Positions 37,239 to 48,005 of a stretch of 64,000 bases of DNA are shown piece after piece (within the stretch, counting starts at the first letter, position 1; each line of letters starts with the position of its first letter). The DNA lies in contig JAGFBZ010000675.1 of assembly GCA_018398805.1 (NCBI GenBank), forward strand, positions 291,001-355,000. Direction: 5' to 3'. Position numbers and translations under genes: made by a program. This stretch comes from Hirundichthys speculiger (taxonomy: Eukaryota; Chordata; Actinopteri; Beloniformes; Exocoetidae). The notes beneath the pieces were generated by a model. It searched no databases. It saw nothing but the letters and a program-made list of their open reading frames with translations, and had not been told where the DNA came from.

Positions 37239-38205
37239 TTTTACCTCCTCTGGGCCATTCGTTTCCCTTTTTTTTTTTTTTTGCCCCAATGTCACCCTGG
37301 TGGCTGGATCTATTTTGGTTTGCTTATCTTGAATTTGAACTTTGAGTGGTCAGTTTGACCCAATTTGACCCTATTTCAATATTTTAAATGGTATAACTTT
37401 GGTTTCCTTCCAAATAACTGCTGAAGATTACAAGGATGGTTCCATACTATGGTCTTTGCAAGTAAAATTAATTTTGACTATTTTAGTTAATTATGTGTGT
37501 TTCATAAAAATTTAGAGCACCTGTGGTCCTCTCGGGTCAATTTGACCTCATCACATTTAGTGGTACCATGGGTCAAACTAATATGCTTTTCAGCCCAATG
37601 AACACACACACGCACACACATACATATATTTACCTTCAAAGCTACAGGTGTGTAAACCTGACTTCATCACAACTTCTGATCTACCTACATGGGAATACAC
37701 ACACACACACACACACTTCAAAGCATTAGACATTTGTAAACTATATTTCACAGCTGTGATACGCCTTCTTCCATTTGGCAATAAAACAACAATATACAAA
37801 AAAAAGAAACCCCAACCAATCTAGGGCATCTTTAGGGAATTTGACCCGGGAGGACAACAGCTGTGACAATTAACTGTAACGAATAATACTGAAATGATTT
37901 CAACATAATATTCTGACTGAACTTTGTCATATACCACATCTGTGAAGTCCCATCAAGTTGTGTGTCTCTGATATTAACCTTTCTGAAAATGACGCAGAAT
38001 TTATGCTTTTTTTTTTTACATTAATTAAGGAGATATACTTTTATGTAAATTCAGTCAATCATACCATAAATTACAAAAATAAATGTAAAATACATGTTAA
38101 TGTGTTGGCAACAAGTTCACTAAAAAGGCGAAACAAAAGAATTGACTTCACACTACTACAGTTTGACTCACGTGGACGTAAAAACGAAGCCAGCAGGAGG
38201 GTTAA
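37239..38205. mobile_element. piggyBac-like MITE, tentative
   Basis: The right end reads GAAGCCAGCAGGAGGGTTAA. The left end (TTTTACCTCCTCTGGGCCAT) aligns imperfectly with its reverse complement. CGGGTCAATTTGACC and GACCCGGGAGGACAAC inside are typical of fish piggyBac-derived repeats. Left TTAA is not intact. Two CA microsatellites (37605-37622 and 37697-37714) lie inside. Confidence 0.42.
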
Positions 38206-38376
38206 ATGTAACTCATGAAAGCATTAATGCCTGAAATGGTCCTGAGCCCTGAGCCCAGTTCAGAAACACTAAAGGCTCAGAAACACCGTCTCGTTTGCTT
38301 TAACGCTTTGCTTGACCGACCTATCCCTTCTCGAGGTGTTGATGTCTTTTTTGGCGAAAATACTGGCCAGTGTTCG

Positions 38377-39216
38377 TCATACCTTTTCAGCGATTTGAGC
38401 TGTTGCTGTTCTTTCTGATCTTTCCGCTATTCGTTTGCTCAGTTTACTCCAGTCTTTCACATTTTGCTGCGTGGCTCCCTCATACACCTTCCCATACTGC
38501 GTACTGCGTACTGTTTTCTCTTTTGTTGACTCTAGGTGAACCGCTGGTGTATCCACCTCTCTTTGTTCATCACTTGACTCTTCGTCTGCTCTTTCCTCTT
38601 CTGACTTATCTTCATCAGTATTCATTACAACTCTTACTCTACCCGTTATCACCCCTCCCACTTTGTCCCCTTCTCCTAGTACATACTGTCCCGCTTAACC
38701 TGTGTGACATTGTGGAGTCCTGTCACTATATATACCTCCGATTGATCACGTGTCCTGGCTACTTGGCCAAAGGGATATCCCTTTGGCTGACTGGTAAGCG
38801 TACGCGACCTTCACCTGGGAGTCTGGGGATCAAATCCCGCCCGGGCCCTCCGTAGTGTCCCTTGCCACACCTGCATAATAAGGGGGTGGTCTGGGGTCTA
38901 TTTCCCTATGCATCATTGGGTTTCTATTGGCCTCTGTTCTGAAATATTGCAGGATGTCTCTTTGTTCATCATTTCTCTGTTTCTTTTTCATGTGTGTTTT
39001 ATCGTATTTTTTGTCCTTATTTCTTAATTCTTCTTCCACTTCATCACAACACTTTGGATCAAAACTGCCCTCCATAGGCCATCAATTTCTTCTGGACATC
39101 ATCTTATGACAATTTCTCATGCATTGTTGAATTTTTCACTTGTTTGATGGGTGAGTGATAATGACTAGTTTTGCTGGCGTTATTTATCTTGTTTGTTTAC
39201 TGGGGTTGGCTCCCAT
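38377..39216 (-). pseudogene. Retrovirus-like gag relic
   Basis: Minus-strand gag-like frame downstream of the LTR at 40260-40765. An ATG at 39216 opens with MGANPS, a plausible N-myristoylation signal, and is stopped after 10 codons. Two further in-frame stops follow before the open part 39075-38830. That part is rich in charged residues and contains PPPYY, a PPxY late-domain motif of Gag. A further acidic frame (38661-38377) may continue it. No protease, polymerase or envelope was recognised. The copy is broken and clearly inactive. Assignment to a retroviral genus is not possible here. Confidence 0.55.
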
Positions 39217-40240
39217 GCTTTATGGCAGTCTGCAGTGGCCCTCAGGATCTTGCGCTTACTCTCCAACTTTTTCCCTTTGCTATCTGCTCCCCCTTCTCCT
39301 TTCTGCTCCTGCTTCTTGACCAATGCAGACTTGATCTTTATATTTCGGTTTTACCTTAATATATATATATTTACATTTTGTACTTCGCTATCTTGTCGTG
39401 ATATTATTATATTAGTGGGCAGGCATATTATACTATTACACATTCCATGTGCTCTATCTGTTCCATTATCTTATTACCTTGATTATACGTTGCAATTTTA
39501 TTTAATTACTCAGTACTTTAACTTTGACCAGGTGGCACAATATCACAAAAACTTTTCCAACAACTAACTCTTATGCTTACTGTAAGTCTACTTTCTTTAC
39601 AGTCATTTTACCACTTTGATTAGTACCCTTGTACTACGCTGTACTGTTCTCTACAGTTCTTTTTCCCTAGCCTAGGACCACCTCCTCGATAGGCCCGGTG
39701 GTGACGTCCCCTTAGGCGGTACTTTTTATTCCTATTATGTCTTTTATCTCTTTGTTAGCAATACACAAATACACTTAGGCTTACACAAAAACAGACGGTT
39801 TCAATTCCAGCTATAACTGATTGTCTGATTGATCCTTCTCTCTTCACCTTTTACATGTCTTGCTAGTACGTAAATTATGACACCAAAACCTGTAACTGCC
39901 ACAATTAACCAACCTCCAATCAGCAACGTTAATATGCACTTTCTGAGTTTATCCATTCCACATTCAATTACACTCTCAAACCATCATTCAAACCTTGGAC
40001 CTCTTCACCAGTTGCTTACTGTTCATATACACATCTGACGTGTTTGTTTAAAAACTAGGTTGTTTTGAAAGTTTATCTCAGTACCTTCTGACCACTGGGC
40101 TAGATGGAGGCTGGATCCCTTATTAATTTGGAAAAAGAAAAAATGAATTGGTATCTCGCCTGTCTTTTGGTGGATTTGTGGGCCCTGGGATCCTGACCTC
40201 CAGCCAGCGCCCGTGGCCTCCGGTCTGTTTCGCTTCCTCC

Positions 40241-40257
40241 TGGCACCTGGCTCGCCA
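40241..40257 (-). other. Candidate primer binding site
   Basis: Two bases after the LTR on the minus strand comes TGGCGAGCCAGGTGCC. It begins with TGG as expected for pairing with a tRNA CCA end. The tRNA was not identified. Confidence 0.4.
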
Positions 40258-40259
40258 AT

Positions 40260-40765
40260 TGTTGTGACTTGTTCTGGATGCCAAATGGTTCAATATACTA
40301 AGTCTTATAAGATAATAAATGGAAAGTCACAAATAAAGTCAAAGTAAAAAAGAAACAGAATCAATCTGGTTCAAAGGTCCAATGATGGATTTATTGTCAA
40401 ATACAACAGCACCATCTGAGTGTAGTCCGGGGTTAGACTGATTTTCCTCTTCTAAAGCATGGCTTTTATACAATCTGGGGCCAGTGGGCTCCTCCCTCTG
40501 GTCCCACCTACTTTCTTGCTGACCTTTCCGCCCCTTCCTCTGATAGGTTTTTTTCTTAAACCTGCCGGTGGCCGGGAGGCCTAGTCGGTATTTTTTAAAA
40601 AACATTTTTCAACCCATCAAGCACCACCTCTTTTAGGTGGAGCCCACTTACTGCCTTTTATTTTACATTCCTTATAAGCAGGTACATATTTTAATCTGCA
40701 AGTTTACATTTTCTATTTGTAAACACATATTTTTGGTTTTACATGTCAGTCCTCCCTGTACAACA
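40260..40765 (-). mobile_element. Retroviral-type LTR
   Basis: On the minus strand it starts TGTTGTACAGGGAGG and ends AGTCACAACA, with a TGTTGT/ACAACA inverted terminus. TATAAAAGCC (near 40466) and GACAATAAATCC (near 40395) give a promoter and poly(A) signal in the right order. A primer-binding-like site and gag relic follow. A matching second LTR was not found, so the provirus is truncated on its 3' side. Confidence 0.65.
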
Positions 40766-40971
40766 CTTTAATCATTAACTATGCATTACAGCTTCGAGTT
40801 CCACATGGGAAGAACATCACCTGCTGCTGACTGTGCATTTCTGCTGACTCTGGCCTATTCTTTGTTTGCACTGTGTTAATCAATAGCTTCACTACGTGTC
40901 AGAATATTTTAGAGATCATATAATCTTATTTGCAAGAGATTACACTACACAGCCCTGTGTGTGTATGTCTG

Positions 40972-41355
40972 TGTCAAATTGGCGTCTCTCCCTGTCTTTA
41001 GTGGTTCCTGTTTTACTTTGAAAGGTCTGTCTTGTTGTTATTGTGTTCTACTTTGCTTCCTTCCTCTCATTACCTTGATTCCCTGCACCTGCCTCTCGTT
41101 TATTCCTCTGTGTATTTAAGTCTTGTCATTTTCCCCTGTTCTCTGTGGGTCCATTTCGTCTTTGTGAAATGTCACATGTTTCCGTCCTGCCCATTCCCCT
41201 CTCGTTGTCCTCATGCCAGAGAAGTTAAGTTTGTCTTTTTGCATTTTAGTGTTTTTGACTTTTTGTGATTCTGGATTTTGTTTTTTTTTGTTAATAAACC
41301 CTTTTTGTTTGTACTCCTGCTCCTGGGTCCTCCCTTAACACAGCAGAACATGACA
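40972..41355 (+). mobile_element. Possible solo LTR
   Basis: TGTCAAATTGGCG...GAACATGACA with TGTCA/TGACA ends, a TATTTAAG box near 41112 and TTAATAAACCC near 41290. The text resembles widespread fish LTR repeats. Flanking 5-bp duplications do not match, so the boundaries are tentative. Confidence 0.4.
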
Positions 41356-41796
41356 AATCCCTGCCTAAAACATGACATTTCCTGTTGCTAAAAGGTGGCG
41401 CTACCACCGTTCTTGAATATTACAGGTTCTCAGTTTTCAGGATGGGACTACAAACATACCCATCCATTTTAGACCAGATTAAACAATGTATGGCCAAGTT
41501 ATAGGCAATGATTTGCACTGTGTCCCATAATGTGATGTTGTCATTGCATAGCTCAGCCTTTGTGAACAGCAAAACTTTGCATAGTAGTTTAAAAGTACTC
41601 AAAATTCAAACATTAACATATTTATTCTCAAATAACTAAATTCAATTTTGTTTCATAACTACTGTCAAACATGCTTTCTTTTCCTACATCATGACAGGAT
41701 ACTTTTGGCATTATGGTATACTTCTTGTTGGCAACTGTCTACACATATGTTAATTCATTATTATCATAATTCTTTCAACAACACATTTTTTAAGAT

Positions 41797-44530
41797 TCAA
41801 GATCCAAGTTCAGAGAAGAAGTTGTCTCTGAGTCTTTTTGTGGTGGCTTTGATGTTTCTGTACTGCTTCCCCGATGGAAGTGGTACCAACAGTGCATTGC
41901 CCGGGTGGGTGGGATTGGCTGCCGTGCCTCTGGCTCTCTTCTGGACTCGTGCAGTGTAGACTGAGTCCAGATCTGGTAGACGGCAGCCCACAATCCCCTG
42001 TGCCGTTCTAACCACCCGGACTAGGTCCTTTTTGTTCTGTGATGTGCAGCTGCCGTACCACACCATCACACTGAGACACAGGATGCTCTCAATGGTTGCT
42101 CTGTAGAAGTTCGTGAGCACCTGTGAAGAGAGTCCAGACCGCTTCAGCTTCCTGAGGAAGAAGAGCCGTTGTTGGGCCTTCCTCACCAGGCGTGAAGTGT
42201 TCACAGACCAGGAGAGGTCAGAGGAAATATGGATGCTGTCTACAAGCTCCACTGCCTCTCCATGTATGCAGAGAGGAGCGTGTTCAGTCTTCCTGGACCT
42301 CCTGTAATTCACAATGACCTCCTTCGTCTTGCTGGTGTTCAGGATGAGGTTATTTCTGCAACACCACTGTGTGAGCCTCTGGACCTCCTCTCTGTAGTGG
42401 GTCTCGTCGTTGTTGGATATGAGACCCACCATGGTGGTGTCATCCGCGAACTTCACAACCATGTTTGTAGGGTGGATGGCAGAGCAGTCCTGTGTGAAGA
42501 GGGTGAAGAGGCCAGGGCTGAGCACACAACCCTGCGGTGTCCCGGTGTTGAGGATCAGTGGAGGAGAAGTGTACTTCCCTATCCTCACCACCTGGGGCCT
42601 GTTGGTGAGGAAGTCACTGATCCAGGAACAGATCGATGGTGACAAACCCAGGCTGTGGAGCTTCAGGGCCAACACATCCGGGAGAACAGTGTTAAAGGCT
42701 GAACTGAAGTCCACAAACAGCATCCTGACATAGGTGTTGGGATGCTGCAGGTGGGTCAGGGCTGTGTGAAGTGCTAGCGAGACAGCATCCTCCGTAGAAC
42801 GGTTCTCCCTGTAGACGAATTGCAGGCTGTCCAGGCCTGCAGGGATGACGTCCTTGATGTACTTCAGGAGGATCCGCTCGAAGCACTTCATGATGACTGG
42901 GGTCAGAGCAACAGGACGGTAGTCGTTGAGGCAGGTGATGGTTGTTTTCTTGGGCACAGGCACAATGATGGAGGATTTCAGGCAGACAGGTACCACAGAA
43001 AGCTGCAGCGACAGGTTAAAAATGTCCAGAAAAACTTCTGCCAGTTGGTCCGCACATGACTGGGTCAGACCTGACACCTTATCTGGGCCAGCAGCCTTGT
43101 TGGTGTTGATTCTCCTTAGGCTGGAGGTCACCTGGTACAGCTGCAGGATGAGAGGCTGATGTTGCACCTCTGGCTGGGAAGGGAGTGCAGCCCTTCTGCT
43201 GCTTGGAGAGTCAAAGCGTGCAAAGAAGTTGTTTAAGGTGTCAGGCAGAGTGGGGTCATGGCTGACCTGCTGGTTGCTGCGCTTGTAGTCCGTGATTGTC
43301 CTGATGCCTTTCCACATGTTGCGTGTGTTGTTGTCCTTGAAGTGCTCCTCAATGCACTGCTTGTGCCTGTGTTTCGCCAGCTGGATCCCCCTTTTCAGTT
43401 CTTTGTGGGCCCTGCTGTAAGCCAGTTTGTCTCAGGCTCTGTAAGCCACATCTCAGGCTTTTAGCAGGGACCGTACTGTGCCGTCCACCCATGGCTTCTG
43501 GTTAGGAAAGACCATGATTGTTTTTGTTGGAAGGACAGCATCAGTGCATTACTGGACGTAGGACAGCACAGAAGACGTGTGTTCCTCGAGGTCCGCGTCC
43601 TCTTTGATTACTTTCCAATCTGTGTGCTCGAAACAGTCCTGAAGAGCTGAGGAAGCCTCCTCGGTCCAAACCTGGATGGTTCTGATGGTGGGTTTGGTCC
43701 TGCAGATCAGAGGTCTGATCCAGGATGCAGGGATCAGCTCCATAGAGATATGGGCTGACATACCAAAGTGTGAAGCTGCTGCAGCCTTGTATGCGCCTGG
43801 GATGTTGCAATAGACCTGGTCCAGTATGTTGTTGTCTCTGGTCGGAAAGTTTATGAATTTATGGAATTTGGGTAGGACAGCTTTTAATTCCACATGGTTA
43901 AAGTCCCCAGCCACGATCACAGCCGCCTCTGGATTCACATTCATTTGGCCGCTGACCAGGCAGTACAGCTCCTCCAGCGCTAACTTAGCATTAGCTCTCG
44001 GTGGTATGTAGGCTGCTATGATCATGATAGAGCTGAGTTCTCTAACCAGTTTGAAAGGTCTGCACTTCACTGCCAGATATTCCAGGTCGGGGGAGCAAAA
44101 GGTTCCAATTATGCTCGTAGCTGTACACCACGAGCTGTGGATGTACAGTGCCAAACCTCCGCCCCTGGTCTAGTCTGAAGCTGCTGTCCTGTCGGTCCGG
44201 AACAGAGAACGCCCCGCTAGCTCCACCGCTGCATCGGGGACGTTGTTGTCCAGCCAGGTCTCGGTGAAGATCACTACATGGCTGTCGGTCTTACGTGAGA
44301 CGATTCTCAGTCTGATTTCGTCTAGTTTGTTGACAAGTGACCTGACGTTGGCGAGGAGGAGACTGGGCAGAGCTAGGGTTGCCAACCGTCCCTTGAAAAA
44401 CGGAACCCTCCCCTATTTATAAACTAAAGTACGAGTCTATAAATAGGGGAGGGTTCCATTTTTCAAGGGACGGTTGGCAACCCTAGGCAGAGCTGGTCTG
44501 TGTGGGTTAGCTCGTAGCCTAGCCCGTAGT
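41797..44530 (-). mobile_element. Rex1/CR1-like LINE, decayed copy
   Basis: One minus-strand reading frame runs through endonuclease and reverse transcriptase, broken by nonsense codons. Endonuclease motifs: SLLLANVRSLVNKLDEIRLR, TETWLDNNVPDAAVEL, YIPPRANAKLALEELY, IVAGDFNHVELKAVLP. Reverse transcriptase motifs: [73 protein letters not shown] and [12 protein letters not shown] with catalytic FADD. It ends [12 protein letters not shown]. All large blocks (44385-44170, 44154-43549, 43317-41797) share one frame. No long 3' UTR or TTCTA tail follows. A 112-bp MITE interrupts the 5' part. Confidence 0.88.
44374..44485. mobile_element. 112-bp palindromic hAT MITE
   Basis: Arms starting TAGGGTTGCCAACCGTCCCT and ending in its reverse complement, ACGGTTGGCAACCCTA, with CCCTCCCCTATTTATA/TATAAATAGGGGAGGG continuing the hairpin. 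The 8-bp duplication GGCAGAGC is at 44366-44373 and 44486-44493. It sits inside the decayed Rex1-like LINE. Confidence 0.93.
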
Positions 44531-45335
44531 ATAATGCCCATAGCATAAGTAGTACTCATAAAAGTAGCTCTATCTGCCAACTTGATTAAACTCTATATTA
44601 TATACATTTCTACATAAACACCACTGCTAATATAAGCAGATTCTCATCTTGAAATGATCCTTCAAGCTTTTCTTCCCAAACATGCTGCCAAAAGTTCATT
44701 AAGTCAGGGCAATGCCCCCCTCCCCCACTCTCTTTCATACTGTATTTCACATTTCTCTGTTCCTGAGGCTCAGAAGCCAAAAAGGGCAGGGTTTATGTTC
44801 CAAAATATTCATTAAAAAATCAGAAATTTGATTAAAATTCTTAAAAAATACAGCACAATTCTTGTATCTTAAGCTGCCTACCATCATCATTTTTGTTAGT
44901 TGATTAATATTTTCAATTAAAAAAAATTACTTTTTAAACAGATGGTCTAGCACAAGCACACATAAAAATATTCGCAATAATTCCATACATGAGTCTAAAA
45001 TTCTCAAATAAATCATCAGTCATGCTGACATATCCAGCTACATTAATGCTAAGTTTGGTGACTCAAATTGAAAAATTAGGTGCCATAAAAAATTAGTTAC
45101 ACTGGCAGAATTATGCTCATCGGTTACCATTTGACATTTTGAAAAATATAGAGTGGTGGACTTCTGAATTGACCATATGTTGCAGTGTATGAAACGTTTG
45201 GTTGAGTGAAAGGAACATGATCCTTCAGTCTTACCTCCTTATGACTAACATGTGATTTCTTATTAATTTATTTCATTTGTGTGCGACAAAACCAAAACCA
45301 ATAATAATAATAATAATAATAAACATTCAAAATAC
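44531..45335. other. Unassigned intergenic DNA
   Basis: AT-rich with no coding or repeat signature I can name. A (TAA)n run lies at 45300-45322. Confidence 0.35.
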
Positions 45336-45727
45336 AATAGGGTCCTCGCACCCTCAGTGCTTGGGCCCTTATAAGTAGAGGGGGAAAATAAAGTTGCTTG
45401 TTCAGGAAAATCCTGCAGTTCCATCTTTGATAGTCATCGTTTCTAAAATAACACAGCAGCTCTGTCAGGTTGAGGTTTCCTTTTCAGCATCTGGAGCCTT
45501 TTACATTCAAGCAGTGATTTCAAAAACACTTAATAGGGTCCTCGCACCCTCAGTGCTTGGGCCCTAATAAGTAGAGGGGGAAAATAAAGTTGCTTGTTCA
45601 GGAAAATCCTGCAGTTCCATCTTTGATAGTCATCGTTTCTAAAATAACACAGCAGCTCTGTCAGGTTGAGGTTTCCTTTTCAGCATCTGGAGCCTTTTAC
45701 ATTCAAGCAGTGATTTCAGAAACACTT
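45336..45727. repeat. Two tandem copies of a 196-bp unit
   Basis: Copy 1 spans 45336-45531 and copy 2 45532-45727, each starting AATAGGGTCCTCGCACCCTC. They differ at only a few positions (CTTATAAG/CTAATAAG, CAAAAACAC/CAGAAACAC), so the duplication is recent. Confidence 0.93.
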
Positions 45728-47144
45728 TTAAACACTAGCTGACATGTTGGCCTGCTTAAAAGACTTCTGGTGGTGCGGGTTAGCTTAAGTAACCAGGTGG
45801 AGGAGGTCGAAGCTATTTCTTCTCTGAACTGTCACGTGGGATGAGACATCAGGTACTCAGAGATGAACGACTGTATTGACAGGTCATGGCTGCAAGAACG
45901 TATTTCTGAGTTCCGTGTGTCTCCAGCCAGCTGTCACTCATGCACACAGAGCCTTTAGATGGAGCAGGAAATGTACAGACGGTGAGATCCTGGGTTGATG
46001 TTACTGTGAAGGAGCATCTCTGGACCACAACATCCAGCTGTTGCTGCCAGGCAACAAACAACACCCATGATGTATTAATGATGATCTTTGTCTCGACTAC
46101 ACTTACAACTTTTCAACAATTTGTTGATGAATTTAAATTCTTTATTTTTCTCTTCATTTATACTGCAACAACACACCTTTTATTTGTAGATTAACAAAGC
46201 ATATTTCAGTTCAGTGAAACCAATCAAATCAACATGAAAGGGAACATTCAACTAGCTGAAAACAGAAAAGGTTGCCAGCTGTTGAGAGCACATTAACTCA
46301 GTATTAACTTAGCAGCTAGCAGGATGAACAGGCACCACTTCAGGGTCCTTTTCCATTTATTTCAGTACACAGCATCAGAGGAAACCCAGATGTGGCCAGG
46401 TGTTGCTGTCACTGTACAAACACATCTGCATCATACATGAAAAAAATAAATACAATTTAAAAAAGGTTATTCTCTCACTTTCACCCAGGTTTTGATGTAA
46501 AATCAACACGCACACAAATGATAACTGAAGCCTTTAATTTAAATCTGCTACAAGGATATAAAAAAATGCAGTGATGTAGCTTTTCATCATCAGGAAAAGC
46601 TACTTCGCCCCCCCGACTGAGTTACGGAGCGCTTTCCTGATCTGTGTGTGAGGACATCACTAATGCCGCTGACAGGTTGTCCAGTTGAGGCTGATTACCG
46701 ACTTCAAAGAAGCAGTTTATCCATAAATACGGCGTTCAGCCGTTATCTGACGACATCCATGCAAGTCCACGCATCAGGAAACATGCAGTCTAATGGAGCT
46801 GCTTCATTCTGCTGCTAAAATGACAGAAAACAGCCCTAAATATAATCCAAACATCTGGATTGTTCTGAGGCCACGAGTCCATGATTAGTGCTGTTGAACC
46901 TGGACTCTTCTCTCTGGAGTACAGCTTCTTCTTCTATGAAAGTGTGCTGTCAGAAGGTATTATGATCATGTGAATGATCATAATACCCACTAATAAATCC
47001 CACTATTACTGACCTTAAAATAAGTAGAGTAATTGGATTATTATTTCATGGACTAATTAGAGATGCACCGACTGCATTACCAGTTTTGGCTGATTCAGGT
47101 TTTGTTTCTCAAAGCTAATTATCGATAGAGGCTACCGAGTACTG
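45728..47144. other. Unassigned intergenic DNA
   Basis: No exon or classifiable repeat recognised. It contains the 14-bp-arm hairpin 46956-46987. Confidence 0.35.
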
Positions 47145-47612
47145 CTAAACATGACGTGGAAGGTGGCAGAACTCATGGCAGATATTTTGGTCCAGCTCGT
47201 GATCGTGCTTCCTCTGGCTCCTCCCATAGACCGTATGGTTGTTCCAGGAGAAGCTGACAGGATCACCACTCATGCACCCGTCAGCGATTATCTTTTCCTC
47301 ATCGAAACAGGAACGTAGCCTGGAATTTCTTGTGAGGTTCAGCACGTTGACATTCTTCCCAGTTCTGTCTTTCTTCTCACGCTGAATCAGTTCCTTCCAT
47401 CTTCTCCGTGGAGAGGGACCTTTCAGCCACCTTACCCAGGTCAGCCATGAAGGGATAGATGTGTAGCTTCCTTGTCTTGGATCAATGCTATTTACACTCT
47501 GCAGCATCGCAGTAGTCCAGCATGGTTGTTTGAAGGTAGAAAATGACACAAATCGCTTGTTTTGGCTTGTTGCTTTCTTTACCTGAAGTGGTCGTGTCTG
47601 CAAATGCAACAC
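47145..47612 (-). pseudogene. THAP-like zinc-finger fragment, copy 2
   Basis: 155-codon minus frame with WKELIQREKKDR, then VLNLTRNSRLRSCFDEEK. The W...VLNLxRNS...C layout is shared with 10151-9807, where the ICSxHF core is intact. Cysteine and histidine positions are lost here. Frame continuity outside the shared block may be chance. Confidence 0.4.
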
Positions 47613-47793
47613 GCTACTGCCACCTTGCAGATAAAAACAGCACCAGTTTGCGGTACTCGAGTAGCCTCGATTACATACATGAAGAGTGAAAGACGGTGGA
47701 GGCTGCAGGCTGTGAGCTTCTAGCTTTCTCTTTTAGCCTCTTAGCCTTTGTTAGCTTCATTAAACAGAGCATGCTCAGCAGGGTTGATGCTGA

Positions 47794-48005
47794 GTTAAGT
47801 GGCTAACTCCAGTCCTAGAGAGCCACAACCCGGCAAGTCTTAAGATGTTTTCATGATTCAAATGAATAGATCATCATCAGCTGGTCATCCAGGTCTGGAC
47901 AAGTCTGTTAATGGATCCATTCATTTGAATCAGGTGCGCTGCAGCAGGTAAACATCTAAAACCTGCTGGATAGGGGCTCTCGAGGACCAGAAATGGCCAC
48001 CCCTG
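47794..48005. mobile_element. hAT MITE related to 32284-32509
   Basis: Shares GTCCT..AGAGAGCC / GGCTCTCGAGGACC termini and AAAACCTGCTGGATAGGG with the MITE at 32284. The left end is degraded and no target duplication is detectable. Confidence 0.6.

Noticed and set aside
38780..38860. tRNA-like A and B boxes (GGCTGACTGGTAAGCG, GGGATCAAATCCC) on plus
   Set aside because: Box spacing is plausible, but no full cloverleaf or acceptor pairing could be drawn. It lies in the gag relic region. At most a SINE scrap.
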